NCBI RefSeq assembly: GCF_003438995.1 | Contig: NZ_QSUN01000007.1 | Coordinates: 76,609-140,608 of the forward strand | Reading direction: 5' to 3' | DNA length: 64,000 nt | From: Bacteroides sp. OM05-12 | GTDB taxonomy: Bacteria; Bacteroidota; Bacteroidia; Bacteroidales; Bacteroidaceae | In this document: in pieces, positions 1 through 8,784 of the stretch | Position numbering within the stretch: the first letter of the stretch is position 1 | How the letters are laid out: every line of letters begins with the position of its first letter | Position numbers and translations under genes: made by a program | Notes under the pieces: model-generated | Told to the model about the DNA's origin: nothing | Seen by the model: only the letters and a program-made list of their open reading frames with translations | Database searches by the model: none

Positions 1-503
1 GCTCCCTGCTCAAATCGCATTATCTACACCTAAAACTTTTTTCTCTAAGAACGAAGGTTCGCGGAGGACACAGATTGGGCGGATGAGGACGGATGAATTA
101 TTTTTAATCCGTCTTCACCCGCCCGATCGGCGTTATCAGCGAACCCGGTTCTTATATTCTTCTACAGAGCTCCCTGCTCAAATCGCATTATCTACACCTA
201 AAACTTTTTTCTCAAAGAACGAAGGTTCGCGGAGGACACAGATTGGGCGGATGAGGACGGATGAATTATTTTTAATCCGTCTTCACCCGCCCGATCGGCG
301 TTATCAGCGAACCCGGTTCTTATGTTCTTCTCCAACCTCCCCTGCTCGAATCGCATTATCTACACCTAAAACTTTTTTCTCTAAGAACGAAGGTTCGCGG
401 AGGACACGGATTGGGCGGATAAGGACGGATGAATTATTTTAAATCCGTCTTCATCCGCCCGGTCTGTGTTATCCGCGAACCCGGTTCTTATTTTCCAAGC
501 AGC
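1..503. repeat. Three tandem ~167-bp palindromic repeat units
   Basis: Three near-identical units begin at about 1, 169 and 336. Each has a linker (GCATTATCTACACCTAAAAC followed by a T-run) and a long imperfect hairpin. The left arm runs from AAGAACGAAGGTTCGCGGAG to GGACGGAT and the right arm from ATCCGTCTTC to GCGAACCCGGTTCTTA, so the arms are about 48 bases around an AT-rich loop. The array starts before the window and ends about 10 bases past the bioD stop, so it may also end bioD transcripts. Related units lie at 2484-2907. Continuous reading frames through the array simply repeat one peptide and are not taken as genes. Confidence 0.9.
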
Positions 504-513
504 TTTCCTCTCC

Positions 514-1158
514 CTATTTCACGAACGGCACAACTAAAAACTCCGCTTCTGGAAAGTTTTTTGCCACATAATCACGGATATAATTCTCCGTGTCACGCTG
601 GATGGTGGTGTCCTCTTCTACCGGGAAGAGATTGTAGGCCACTGTGTGCAGACGGATGCCCCGATTACGGATTGCCTCGAAGCTGAGCAGCGTATGGTTG
701 ATGCTTCCCAGCTTGCCGGAAGTAACGAAAATAAGCGGCAGATCCTGTTCCGCCACATAGTCTATCGTGAGGAAGTCGCGGGTAAGAGGCACCATCAGTC
801 CTCCGGCGCCTTCTACCAGAACGGCATCATAACGGGCGGCAAGCTCTTTTGCGGCACGGCCGATCTTATCGAAATCGATCTCGCGACCGTCTATCTCGGC
901 GGCAAGATGAGGCGAACAGGGATAAGAGAAGATCTCCGGCATGGTGAGCCCTTCGCGGTCTTCTTCAAGTAGACCCGTTCCCATCAGACTGCGGTGCAAA
1001 TCGATGTCTTCGGAATAACCGACATTGCCGGTCTGGATAAATTTCTGCGTAATGGTGCGCACGCCCCGCTCATTCCAAGTGCGGGCAATCACTCCTGTGG
1101 CATAGCTTTTACCGATGTTGGTATCGATGCCGCTTACAAAATAAATGTTATTCTCCAT
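514..1158 (-). CDS. bioD: Dethiobiotin synthetase
   Basis: BioD makes dethiobiotin from 7,8-diaminopelargonate, CO2 and ATP in the cytoplasm, the step before BioB. The 214-residue product is of normal length for the family. A P-loop variant GIDTNIGKSYATG lies at residues 10-22, where the family usually has GTDTxVGKT, and the conserved VEGAGGLMVPL segment is at 115-125. It is the last gene of the biotin operon and starts one base after the bioC stop, so translation is probably coupled. Immediately downstream is the 167-bp palindromic repeat array. Identification rests on the two motifs and the biotin neighbours. Confidence 0.95.
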   Translation of the reverse strand: MENNIYFVSGIDTNIGKSYATGVIARTWNERGVRTITQKFIQTGNVGYSEDIDLHRSLMGTGLLEEDREGLTMPEIFSYPCSPHLAAEIDGREIDFDKIGRAAKELAARYDAVLVEGAGGLMVPLTRDFLTIDYVAEQDLPLIFVTSGKLGSINHTLLSFEAIRNRGIRLHTVAYNLFPVEEDTTIQRDTENYIRDYVAKNFPEAEFLVVPFVK

Positions 1159-1159
1159 A

Positions 1160-1912
1160 CTATTTCTTTTTTAGAATCATATATATCGGGTGATAAGTAA
1201 GTGAAACGGTGGCGTCGCTCTGCGTGAACATCTCGGCGTAGCGACGGCAGAAGTCGGCTAAATCCGCTCTCGTCCATGCTTGCCGGCGGATGCCCGTCAC
1301 ACCCGTCTGCTTCAGATGTTTTAGTACCTCGAGCGGGGAAGGAAACGACATCCGGAAGAGGTCTTCTCCCGAATACACCGTTTCATAATGCTGGGCGAGC
1401 GACGCGCTCAGTTCCTCCAACGAACGATACGGCAGCGACGTGCCGGTGACGGAGGCAACCTCCCGCATATTCTCCTTCCCGAATGTGCTGAATGCCAGAT
1501 AACCGCCTTCCGACAGGAGCCGGCGGCAGCGCTCGAAGAACGCCTCCGGGTCATTGAACCACTGAAGGGCGGAGCAGGAGGCTATCAAATCCTGCCCTGC
1601 GGGAAACGGCACTCTCTCGGCATCGCCGCCGCAGAAACTGACATCGGCACCGAGTATGTCCGTGAAGTAAGATTGCACGTTGGTGCATATATCATTGAGC
1701 ATCAGGTGCTGCGGACGCACTTCCCGGAGCAGCATACGGGTAAAAAGCCCCGTGCCGCAACCCACCTCCAATGCATTACGGCACTTGGCGGGAGGCAGAT
1801 AGGTGTGCAGCAACCCCGCCATGCGGCGTGCCACGTCACGTTGCACTACCGCCGCTTGAGGGTAGCTGCCGACGGCTCTCGAAAATCGTGTCCTTATTAA
1901 TTTTTTTTCCAT
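1160..1912 (-). CDS. bioC: Malonyl-ACP O-methyltransferase
   Basis: BioC methylates malonyl-ACP with S-adenosylmethionine, disguising it so that fatty-acid synthesis can build the pimeloyl chain of biotin. The product from the chosen ATG is 250 residues with the SAM-binding motif LEVGCGTG at 48-55 and a class I methyltransferase fold. The frame stays open upstream to 1996, but that extension is only translated 21-bp repeat (heptads such as VCEQIGL), so I start at 1912, where MEKKLIRTRFSRA begins as in other BioC proteins. The start codon itself sits in the last degenerate repeat unit. Upstream is an 1-kb repeat-filled gap separating it from bioG, so it may need its own promoter. Confidence 0.92.
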   Translation of the reverse strand: MEKKLIRTRFSRAVGSYPQAAVVQRDVARRMAGLLHTYLPPAKCRNALEVGCGTGLFTRMLLREVRPQHLMLNDICTNVQSYFTDILGADVSFCGGDAERVPFPAGQDLIASCSALQWFNDPEAFFERCRRLLSEGGYLAFSTFGKENMREVASVTGTSLPYRSLEELSASLAQHYETVYSGEDLFRMSFPSPLEVLKHLKQTGVTGIRRQAWTRADLADFCRRYAEMFTQSDATVSLTYHPIYMILKKK

Positions 1913-2340
1913 GCTATTTTGTTTAAAAATCATCGAAATCTGTTCGCAAATCAAGCCGATCTGTTCGCAGACCGTGCGAGAATGTTCGCAAACCATGCGA
2001 AAATGTTCGCGGACTGTTCGTGAACACCCTTCATTGTCCCAGTCTACCCGTAGGCTCCCAAAAGGGGCTTACAGATAACCATATCCTGCTTTTTAATCAT
2101 CAAAATCCGTTTAAAAATCATCGGAATCTGTTCGCAAATCAAGCCGATCTGTTCGCGGATCGTTCGAGAATGTTCGCGGACTGTGCTAGAATGTTCGCAG
2201 AACGTGCGAAAATGTTCGCGGACTACCTGAATCCGTTTTTTAATTATTGTAATTTCTTTTTTAATCATCACAGTTTCATTTTTAAGCATCGAGATTCTTT
2301 TTTTTATTATTGCAGTTTCTTTTTTAGTTATCGAAATCAT
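1901..2340. repeat. 21-bp minisatellite, two in-register arrays
   Basis: From 2089 to 2340 there are twelve consecutive 21-base units with no phase slip. Unit types include TTTAAAAATCATCGGAATCTG-like, TTCGCAAATCAAGCCGATCT-like and TTCGCGGACTGTGCTAGAAT-like. A shorter array at 1922-2026 repeats the order of units 2-5, and one of its units is identical to its counterpart at 2131. A degenerate unit at 1901-1921 carries the bioC ATG. Because 21 is divisible by three, both strands stay open: the minus strand reads heptads such as TIIKKRI and REHSRTI, the plus strand heptads such as DLFADRS. I treat this as noncoding repeat, with a small chance of a repetitive coiled-coil peptide. Confidence 0.88.
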
Positions 2341-2362
2341 AAAAAATATTCTCTCGATCATC

Positions 2363-2456
2363 TAATCGTTTGACGTACGTCAAACGATTATGTAACGTAC
2401 GTCGGATGAAAGATAAACGTACGTCAAACGAAACGATAACATACGTCAAATGATTA
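2363..2456. repeat. 28-bp perfect palindrome plus ACGTACGTCAAA repeats
   Basis: Positions 2363-2390 form a perfect palindrome whose left half is TAATCGTTTGACGT. It is followed by further copies of the half-site core (ACGTACGTCGGATGA, ACGTACGTCAAACGA, ACATACGTCAAATGA) spaced about 21-23 bases apart up to 2456. It directly extends the 21-bp minisatellite toward bioG. It could be a cruciform, a multi-site operator or simply another repeat class. No gene overlaps it. Confidence 0.85.
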
Positions 2457-2483
2457 GCTCAACGCCATCTCATTTTTTATCTT

Positions 2484-2907
2484 TTAGGCGCGGATTATTC
2501 GGATCATGAAGATTTAATTTATCAATCCGGCTTCATCAGCCTAATCAGCGTCATCAGCGAACCCGGTTCTTATATTCTTCTACAGCCCCCCCTGTTCGAA
2601 TCGCATTATCCACACCTAAAACTTTTTTTTCTAAGAACAAGGGTTCGCGGAGAACACGGATTGGGCGGATAAGAACGGATTAATAATTTTAGATCCGGCT
2701 TCATCAGCCTAATCAGCATCATCGGCGAACCCGGTTCTTATATTCTTCTACAACCTCACCTACTCGAATCGCATTATCCACACCTAAAACTTTTTTTTCG
2801 AAGAACGATGGTTCGCGGAGGACACGGATTGGGCGGATAAGAACGGATAAATAATTTTAGATCCGGCTTCATCCGACCAATCAGCGTCATCGGCGAACTA
2901 TCGGCAT
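2484..2907. repeat. Second cluster of the 167-bp palindromic repeats
   Basis: Two full units and one partial unit of the same family as positions 1-503. The linker CGCATTATCCACACCTAAAA recurs at about 2597 and 2770, and each hairpin has a left arm with GGTTCGCGGAG and GGGCGGATAAGAACGGAT. Right arms here carry CAGCCTAATCAGC in place of CACCCGCCCGATCGGC, so the two clusters have diverged. Together with cluster 1 this brackets bioC-bioD. The ~950-base gap between bioC and bioG (1913-2945) therefore consists almost wholly of repeats. Confidence 0.88.
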
Positions 2908-2945
2908 TTGGAAATAAACATTCAGACATAAATATTAATTCATCC

Positions 2946-3593
2946 CTACATCCCCTCCAAAATCTCCCTGAACAAAGCTTCCGAGTAGTGCTCTTCATCA
3001 CAGACAATCGTTTCCGTATCCCGCCAAGCCGCCTCCTGATTGCAGGCGGGGATAATCTTATCCCTGCTCCCGATGACGGCTTTATCCCACTTGAAAGGGG
3101 CGGCAGGGCGCGAAACGATCTCTTGCTTCAAGCATGCCAGCTCTTCCCGCAACTCCTCCAACGGGCGAAACGGTTCATGTGCCAAAAATGCCTTCACCGT
3201 CTCGGTAGAACCGCACATACGGCGACGAAATTTCTGCAAAGTGACTGGGCTGAACCCTTCCAACGTACCGTTAAACACGGCTTCGGGGATACCTTTTTCA
3301 TCGTCGATCGGGAAAGGTGTGCCGTTGACGGCGATGCATTTCGTCAGCGGCAAAGGCAATTCCGACAAGACCTGCGCGGCTGCCCAGACGCCCATCGACC
3401 ACGCCACAAGGTGAATCTCCCGATAAGAAGCCAGTGCCGACGAATCAAACGCCAACGAACGATAATCGTAACAAAGCAAAAAATCACTTTCGTCCGGATG
3501 ATAATCCCGGAAAAGGTTTTCATCCGCCCCCCACCCGGCAAAAAAGAGGAGGAGACGCGGATAGTGTTTTCGTACCAAGTAAATCTGTTTCAT
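2946..3593 (-). CDS. bioG: Pimeloyl-ACP methyl ester esterase BioG (DUF452)
   Basis: BioG removes the methyl disguise from pimeloyl-ACP methyl ester, ending the BioC-initiated pimelate pathway. The 215-residue product fits the short DUF452 alpha/beta-hydrolase family. GWGADENLF near residue 20 is a family signature, the nucleophile elbow is AWSMG with Ser66, and the likely catalytic His is in DEEHYSEALF near residue 200. The gene starts two bases after the bioF stop. BioG rather than BioH or BioV fits a Bacteroides-type pathway with BioC present. Downstream the operon is interrupted by repeats before bioC. Confidence 0.9.
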   Translation of the reverse strand: MKQIYLVRKHYPRLLLFFAGWGADENLFRDYHPDESDFLLCYDYRSLAFDSSALASYREIHLVAWSMGVWAAAQVLSELPLPLTKCIAVNGTPFPIDDEKGIPEAVFNGTLEGFSPVTLQKFRRRMCGSTETVKAFLAHEPFRPLEELREELACLKQEIVSRPAAPFKWDKAVIGSRDKIIPACNQEAAWRDTETIVCDEEHYSEALFREILEGM

Positions 3594-3595
3594 AT

Positions 3596-4753
3596 CTATA
3601 GGTTTATTATTAATCGGTCGATATCTTCCTGCGTCAGCGCCGCCGTGAGCGACAGCCGGAGCCGGGAAGTACCTTCGGGCACGGTGGGCGGACGTACGGG
3701 TAGCACGTAGAAACCTTTGCGCCGCATCTCCTCCGCACGCCGCACCGCCTCATGGCTATCGCCTACCATTATCGGCAGGATATGGCTCTGCGAAGGGCAG
3801 TCATATCCCCGCCCGTGCAATGCGCGGCGTAGCTGTGAGGAGAAACGGGCAAGCCGTTCGCGACGTTCTTCAAGGCTCTCCAGACGCTCGAGTATGAACT
3901 TCGTCCACTCCAGATTCACCGGCGGCAAAGCAGTCGTAAAGATCAGCGTGCGCATACGGTTCACCAGATATTCGCGCAACGGGCGGCGGCAAACCACATA
4001 GCCTCCCACCGAAGCGAGCGCCTTGCCGAATGTGCCGCAAAGGAAGTCGATATCCGCCACACAGCCCTGCTCCTCCGCCACGCCCAGTCCGCGCCGACCG
4101 CGAACGCCTACCCCGTGCGCCTCATCCACATACAGCATCACGTTATCGTAACGATGTTTCAGCGACACCAGTCGGGCGAGATCCGCCACATCGCCATCCA
4201 TACTGAAGACGCTTTCCGTGACAATGATGATCCGCTCATATTCAGCGTGATGCTTACGGAGCAATATTTCCAGTTGGGCATAATCCTGATGACGGAAACG
4301 CACGCAACGGGCAGCGGAAAGCCGGATGCCGTCTATCAGACTGGCGTGCACCAGCTTGTCGGCAAGTATCAGGGTACGGGCATTGCTCACCGCCGGAAGG
4401 ATGCCCGTGTTCATGTGGTAGCCACTGTTGAAGACCAGTGCGCTTTCCGCTCCGAAGAGGTCGGCAAGCAGGTTTTCCACTTCCTCGTACACCGTAAAAT
4501 TCCCGGTGAGCAGACGGGAGGAGGAGGAAGTGAAAAGTAAATTCTCCGGCGTGAGCAGACGCAGAAATTCCGATCGCAATCCGGCGTCCGCCGCCAGTCC
4601 CAAATAATCATTGGAAGAAAGATTAAGCATCACGCCGTCCGCCGTCTCAATCTCCCGCCCTCGATGCAACGCCTGCGGAAGCCGGCGCAGATTGTCGGAT
4701 GCCTGCAAATTCGCCAGCTCTTCTTCGTATAGATGTAAGTTACTCGGTTTCAT
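3596..4753 (-). CDS. bioF: 8-amino-7-oxononanoate synthase
   Basis: BioF condenses pimeloyl-ACP with alanine to give 8-amino-7-oxononanoate (KAPA) using pyridoxal phosphate. The 385-residue product shows the DEAHGVGVRGRRGLG segment and the PLP-lysine motif GTFGKALASVGG. The frame is open to 5092, but that stretch overlaps bioA and has no family resemblance; the ATG at 4753 (MKPSNLHLYEEEL) lies 11 bases after the bioA stop and gives normal length. It sits between bioA and bioG in a compact operon. Base composition is visibly more GC-rich than the rest of the window. Confidence 0.95.
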   Translation of the reverse strand: MKPSNLHLYEEELANLQASDNLRRLPQALHRGREIETADGVMLNLSSNDYLGLAADAGLRSEFLRLLTPENLLFTSSSSRLLTGNFTVYEEVENLLADLFGAESALVFNSGYHMNTGILPAVSNARTLILADKLVHASLIDGIRLSAARCVRFRHQDYAQLEILLRKHHAEYERIIIVTESVFSMDGDVADLARLVSLKHRYDNVMLYVDEAHGVGVRGRRGLGVAEEQGCVADIDFLCGTFGKALASVGGYVVCRRPLREYLVNRMRTLIFTTALPPVNLEWTKFILERLESLEERRERLARFSSQLRRALHGRGYDCPSQSHILPIMVGDSHEAVRRAEEMRRKGFYVLPVRPPTVPEGTSRLRLSLTAALTQEDIDRLIINL

Positions 4754-4764
4754 ATCTTTACCGT

Positions 4765-6042
4765 TTACAGTTCGCCCACCACCTTTAGCAATGCCGACGT
4801 GAGCCGGGTAAGTTGCTCCGGCGAGATAATAAACGGCGGCATGGCATAGACCAGCCTTCCGAACGGACGTATCCACACGCCTTCCTCTACAAAACGGCGC
4901 TGCATATAGGCCATATTTACCGGTTCTTTCACTTCTATTACGCCGATCGCGCCCAGCACACGGACATCCGCCACACCGGGTAGTTCCCGTGCCGGAGCCA
5001 GTTCGCGCATCAACTGCCGCTCTATCCTCTTCACGTTCTCCTGCCAGCCGGAAGCGAGCAGCAGTTCCGTAGAGGCTTTCGCCACAGCGCACGCCAGCGG
5101 ATTGCCCATGAAGGTGGGTCCGTGCATAAAGGCATTCGGGTAGTTATCGGAAATCGTGTCCGCCACCTTATCCGATGTCAGTACAGCCGACAGTGTCATG
5201 TAACCGCCCGTCAGCGCCTTGCCGATGCACATAATGTCCGGCTCCACACCCGCATGCTCCCATGCAAACAGTTTTCCCGTTCGTCCGAAGCCCGTAGCTA
5301 TCTCGTCGAAAATCAGCAATAAACCGTGCTCCCGGCATAATTCCGCCGCCTGCCGCAGATATTCCGGGTGATAAAAATACATGCCGCCCGCACCTTGTAC
5401 TACGGGTTCCAGAATAAGTCCGGCAAGCTCGTCGTGATGTTCCTCCAAGAGTCGGCGCAAAGGCAGCATATCCCGTTCATCCCATTCATCGTGGAAACGC
5501 GACTGCGGCTGAGGCACAAAATAGCGAACGGGCAGCGCACTCCCGAAAATACTGTGCATACCCGTTACCGGGTCACAGACGGACATAGCATTCCACGTAT
5601 CGCCGTGATATCCTGAGCAGATGGTCACAAAATTCGACTTCTCCGGATGACCCAGCGCATACCAATACTGCACCGCCATCTTCAAGGCGACCTCTACCGC
5701 CACCGAACCGCTGTCGGCGTAGAATATCTTCTGCATCGACGGCGGCACGAGCCCCAAGAGCAGTTTGCCCAACTCCACCGCCGGTTCGTGCGTCAGTCCG
5801 CCGAACATCACGTGCGACATTCTTCCCGCCTGCTCCTCCAACGCCCGGTTCAGCACCGGATGATTATACCCGTGCACCGCGCACCACCATGACGACATTC
5901 CCTCAATGAGTTCCGTGCCGTCGTCCAATGTTATCGTACATCCGCTCGCGCGCGTTACCTTATATACCGGTAACGGATTCGTGGTCGATGTATAAGGATG
6001 CCATAAGTGCTCCTTGTCAAACTGATCTATTTTATAATTCAT
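4765..6042 (-). CDS. bioA: Adenosylmethionine-8-amino-7-oxononanoate transaminase
   Basis: BioA is a PLP-dependent transaminase that turns KAPA into 7,8-diaminopelargonate with SAM as amino donor. The 425-residue product has the family N-terminus HLWHPYTS, the [13 protein letters not shown] substrate-site segment and the PLP-lysine motif [16 protein letters not shown]. Two in-frame ATGs exist, at 6051 and 6042; I prefer 6042 because [17 protein letters not shown] matches the usual start. The gene overlaps the 3' end of bioB by 11 bases, so the two are translationally coupled. bioA and bioD are separate genes here, not the fused form seen in some bacteria. Confidence 0.95.
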   Translation of the reverse strand: MNYKIDQFDKEHLWHPYTSTTNPLPVYKVTRASGCTITLDDGTELIEGMSSWWCAVHGYNHPVLNRALEEQAGRMSHVMFGGLTHEPAVELGKLLLGLVPPSMQKIFYADSGSVAVEVALKMAVQYWYALGHPEKSNFVTICSGYHGDTWNAMSVCDPVTGMHSIFGSALPVRYFVPQPQSRFHDEWDERDMLPLRRLLEEHHDELAGLILEPVVQGAGGMYFYHPEYLRQAAELCREHGLLLIFDEIATGFGRTGKLFAWEHAGVEPDIMCIGKALTGGYMTLSAVLTSDKVADTISDNYPNAFMHGPTFMGNPLACAVAKASTELLLASGWQENVKRIERQLMRELAPARELPGVADVRVLGAIGVIEVKEPVNMAYMQRRFVEEGVWIRPFGRLVYAMPPFIISPEQLTRLTSALLKVVGEL

Positions 6043-6988
6043 AGCCTGCATTTTCTATTAATTCTTTATCTTCCGAAACTTTCGAGCCGAGCGTAGTCAG
6101 CAAGTCGCCCACAATAGCGGAGTTGACACCTATATATAATGCTTTCTTCACGGCCTCTTTGTTCAACTGCGACCGTCCACCGGCAAAGCGCAAATAAGCT
6201 GTGGGGTTAATGAAGCGAAACAAGGCGATGGTGGTCAGCACCTCCTCCTCCGTGAGTGGGGCGGTTCCCTCCAAAGGCGTGCCGGGTATCGGTTGCAGCA
6301 AATTCAACGGGATGGACTCCGCCCCCAGTTCCTTCAAGGTAAAAGCAAACTCAATGCGCTGCTCCACCGTCTCCCCCATGCCGATAATTCCGCCGCTGCA
6401 AATGTCCATCCCCACACGGCGGGCAGCCCGGAGCGTCTCCAGTTTCTGTTCCTGCGTATGGGTAGAGCACAGCGTGGCAAAGTGAGACGGAGCCGTCTCC
6501 AAGTTACAATGATAACGGCTGATGCCTGCCGCAAACAGTTCCCGCAATTCTCCTTCATCCGCCAGCCCAAGCGAGGCACAGAGACGGATTCCGCTGTTTT
6601 CTTTCAGGTAGCTCACACATTCGCACAGTTGCTCCATTTCCTTTCGAGCCGGTTTGCGTCCGCTCGTCACCAACGAAAATCGCCATACTCCCTGACGCTC
6701 ATTATATTGTGCCTGCCGCAGACACTCCTCTTTACTAACCAGACCATACACTTCCGCCTTCGTCCGGTAATGAGCCGACTGCGCGCACCACTTACAGTTC
6801 TCCGGGCAGCGCCCCGACTTCGCATTGATGATGGAACACATATCAAACGCGCGGGAAGCTAACTTAACCGTCAGCTCATGGGCGGCGTCATACAGTTCTT
6901 CTTTCAGCGGATTCTCTGCAAGCCGGCGCGCTTCCTCCACCGTTATGTCCTCACCCCGTACTACTTTGTTCTTTAATTCGTTCAGCAT
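6032..6988 (-). CDS. bioB: Biotin synthase
   Basis: BioB is the radical SAM enzyme that inserts sulfur into dethiobiotin, the final step to biotin. The 318-residue product has the radical-SAM cluster motif CPENCKWC preceded by INAKSGR, and the late RFAGGRSQL motif whose Arg ligates the [2Fe-2S] cluster. A longer frame reaches 7024, but [10 protein letters not shown] at 6988 is the usual N-terminus and gives family length. It overlaps bioA at its 3' end. Upstream, 43 bases away, is the small 118-residue gene, and the only visible promoter lies upstream of that gene. Confidence 0.96.
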   Translation of the reverse strand: MLNELKNKVVRGEDITVEEARRLAENPLKEELYDAAHELTVKLASRAFDMCSIINAKSGRCPENCKWCAQSAHYRTKAEVYGLVSKEECLRQAQYNERQGVWRFSLVTSGRKPARKEMEQLCECVSYLKENSGIRLCASLGLADEGELRELFAAGISRYHCNLETAPSHFATLCSTHTQEQKLETLRAARRVGMDICSGGIIGMGETVEQRIEFAFTLKELGAESIPLNLLQPIPGTPLEGTAPLTEEEVLTTIALFRFINPTAYLRFAGGRSQLNKEAVKKALYIGVNSAIVGDLLTTLGSKVSEDKELIENAGYEL

Positions 6989-7031
6989 CTTCTTTTCTGA
7001 TTTAAATAAAAAATGGCATGCCAATGAAATC

Positions 7032-7388
7032 TCATTCGCACGCCATTCTCATAAAATACCCGGAACGTAAGTTTCCTAAACTTACGCACCCATTATCTTT
7101 TCCCGCAAATACCTGCGGCTGTAAACACAACATGATCTCCTCTGCTACCCAGCCGGGAGGAATTCCTCCGCTGTCCTCTTCCTCTCTCTCCAAGCCGTCT
7201 TCCCTAAAGAAACGAAGCAGGCTGAAAATTACTCCCCTCTGCTTACCCAACGCTATTTCCGTAACGCCCTTGCTCAAGCATCCGATAGTAACCGCGCGCC
7301 CCAAACTACAAAATGCAGCATAGCGCTTCCTGCTCCAACAGCGAAAGCGAATGATTTGTTTTGTAGAATAAGATTTACGCATTGCCAC
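7032..7388 (-). CDS. Small basic protein heading the biotin operon, unknown function
   Basis: A 118-residue protein (116 if the second ATG at 7382 is used) on the operon strand between the promoter-like box at 7408 and bioB. The N-terminal 50 residues are strongly basic and aromatic ([19 protein letters not shown] then [10 protein letters not shown]); the remainder is less ordered (EREEEDSGG, then [13 protein letters not shown]). From memory, short Bacteroidetes proteins with an RxWSRKxYAxFxSLGxxVTIG pattern recur near cofactor genes, but I cannot confirm this or give a function. Being first in the operon it could be a leader-type regulator or a structural accessory. No signal peptide or known domain is seen. 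Confidence 0.6.
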   Translation of the reverse strand: MAMRKSYSTKQIIRFRCWSRKRYAAFCSLGRAVTIGCLSKGVTEIALGKQRGVIFSLLRFFREDGLEREEEDSGGIPPGWVAEEIMLCLQPQVFAGKDNGCVSLGNLRSGYFMRMACE

Positions 7389-7407
7389 TATAATTTAGAT
7401 TGACGGG

Positions 7408-7415
7408 CAAATATA
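7408..7415 (-). promoter_or_regulatory. Bacteroides -7 box for the biotin operon
   Basis: TATATTTG on the minus strand matches the Bacteroidetes -7 consensus TAnnTTTG. It predicts a start about 7 bases downstream and a leader of only 13-20 bases before the small gene at 7388. A TTTG at 7431-7434 could be the -33 element but the spacing is short. No BirA-type inverted repeat was recognised around it. Confidence 0.55.
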
Positions 7416-7589
7416 AGAATAGTTTCCAAACAAAGAAAATGAAAACTCTGAAACGTTTAAGCAGTCCCCCTTTTTATAAAAAGAAAAAACGAATTTCTTA
7501 TTTCCTATAACATCCCCATCATTTTCAACAGGTAAAAAGACAAAAACAGTAACCTTCCCATCTACTGCTGCCGGAACTGTTCCGCATAA

Positions 7590-8762
7590 TCACGCATCCG
7601 TCTTTTGCAATCCCCCGTTTTCCTTATTTTCTTTGCCAATCATCTCCAAGTATTCGCTGGGAGAACACTTTTCTATGCTTGCAAAATATCGGTAGAAGCT
7701 GGAACGGGATGTGAAGCCGCTTTTGAACATCAGTTCTTTCACTGTCAGCTCTCTACAATACTTAGACTGTTCTTTGAAGTATTGCAGGCGATTAAAATTG
7801 ATATAGTCCCTAAAACCGGAGAAACCATTGTAATGCAAGACTTTATTTAATCGATTTTCGTTGGTCCCCAAATTCTCCAACAAGTCTTTCAATGAATACT
7901 GGGGATCTGTAAACGGAGCACATTCCTTCATCAAAGCATGTAACCGATTACTCAACTCAAGCACCACAGGTGAAACCTCTATTTCTTTCATCGCCTCAAG
8001 CTCTTCTGTCTTCAAGTCCTCAACCGGTGACGGTGGCAGTGAAAGGGGATTCTCATTGCGTATATATAATAAGTTCAGGCAAATAGTAGGCGCAATGACA
8101 ATCAGGCCGAACAGATTAAAGCTCAAACCGCAAGTTCCTAACATCAACCAAATATACCCTGACATTATCATACCATAACAAATTATATAGATAGTCATTG
8201 CTTTACTGTATTTTCTACGTAAAAAAAGCTTCCTATTAGAAAAAGGAAAAAGAAAATTAGCAGAAGGAGCAATAACACTAAGAATAAATAATACTAATCT
8301 GACAACAACGTCTTGATGTGATATATTCTCCCAGATACCGGAAAAAGAATCTATATCAGTATAATGTCCATTAAACAATTCGTAGCAACACGCAATACAT
8401 ATAATCAGAATTACAGGGATACATAAATTTATCACTCTTGTAGGAGATAACCATCCCGGTCGTAAAGAAGCTATCGGGAACAGTGAGAAAAATTGGAAAA
8501 AGATGACTGTCCGCACCATATGCCACAATGAAAGGTAATCAAGAGGCACTTCCGTAAAGCGTGGCATCTTTTCAACGTTCTTTCCAAAAAGCCAAATCCA
8601 CTCCAGATTATCACATAGAAGAAGCAAAGATAAAGATATGGTTAAACATCCCCATGCGCGCTGAAGCTTATTGTCCGAAGAACGTACAAGAACAATAATT
8701 CCGGTAATCAAGCCAACGATGTCCGACAATATCTCAACATACAACGTAATGACACTAACCAT
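7590..8762 (-). CDS. Membrane-anchored AraC-family transcriptional regulator
   Basis: The 390-residue protein has about six or seven hydrophobic helices in residues 1-245 (for example LITGIIVLV, VINLCIPVILIICIACCYEL, YIICYGMIMSGYIWLM) followed by a cytoplasmic linker and a C-terminal AraC-type DNA-binding domain in about residues 275-375. Two helix-turn-helix segments are visible: SLKDLLENLGTNENRLNKVL and LTVKELMFKSGFTSRSSFYR. It resembles the 7TM-AraC regulators of Bacteroidetes, which sense an envelope signal directly. It is divergent from the partner-switching module and lies upstream of the biotin operon on the same strand with a 200-base gap, so either could be its target. The signal is unknown. 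Confidence 0.85.
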   Translation of the reverse strand: MVSVITLYVEILSDIVGLITGIIVLVRSSDNKLQRAWGCLTISLSLLLLCDNLEWIWLFGKNVEKMPRFTEVPLDYLSLWHMVRTVIFFQFFSLFPIASLRPGWLSPTRVINLCIPVILIICIACCYELFNGHYTDIDSFSGIWENISHQDVVVRLVLFILSVIAPSANFLFPFSNRKLFLRRKYSKAMTIYIICYGMIMSGYIWLMLGTCGLSFNLFGLIVIAPTICLNLLYIRNENPLSLPPSPVEDLKTEELEAMKEIEVSPVVLELSNRLHALMKECAPFTDPQYSLKDLLENLGTNENRLNKVLHYNGFSGFRDYINFNRLQYFKEQSKYCRELTVKELMFKSGFTSRSSFYRYFASIEKCSPSEYLEMIGKENKENGGLQKTDA

Positions 8763-8776
8763 CCCTTTTTAGGCAA

Positions 8777-8784
8777 CAAAATTA
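8777..8784 (-). promoter_or_regulatory. -7 box of the AraC-type regulator gene
   Basis: TAATTTTG on the minus strand fits TAnnTTTG and lies 15 bases upstream of the ATG at 8762. The 256-base divergent gap also holds the plus-strand box at 8987-8994. Confidence 0.5.

Noticed and set aside
83..442. Open frame with a twice-repeated RTDELFLIRLHPPDRR-type peptide
   Set aside because: It is only the translation of the 167-bp palindromic repeats; it has no signal, domain or plausible start and breaks outside the array.
2020..2373. Heptad-repeat frames on both strands over the 21-bp minisatellite
   Set aside because: Both strands are open simply because the period is a multiple of three. Neither frame has a promoter box nearby or non-repetitive conserved sequence. 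A repetitive peptide cannot be fully excluded and is noted in the repeat entry.
1901..2456. CRISPR array
   Set aside because: Units are contiguous and degenerate with no unique spacers of constant length, and no cas genes are present.
4754..5092. N-terminal extension of bioF
   Set aside because: It overlaps bioA, reads as low-complexity Arg/Gly sequence and has no likeness to BioF proteins; the ATG at 4753 gives the normal protein.
7389..7589. BirA-type operator or biotin riboswitch upstream of the biotin genes
   Set aside because: No TTGTAAACC-type inverted pair and no known riboswitch structure was recognised, only the -7 box.
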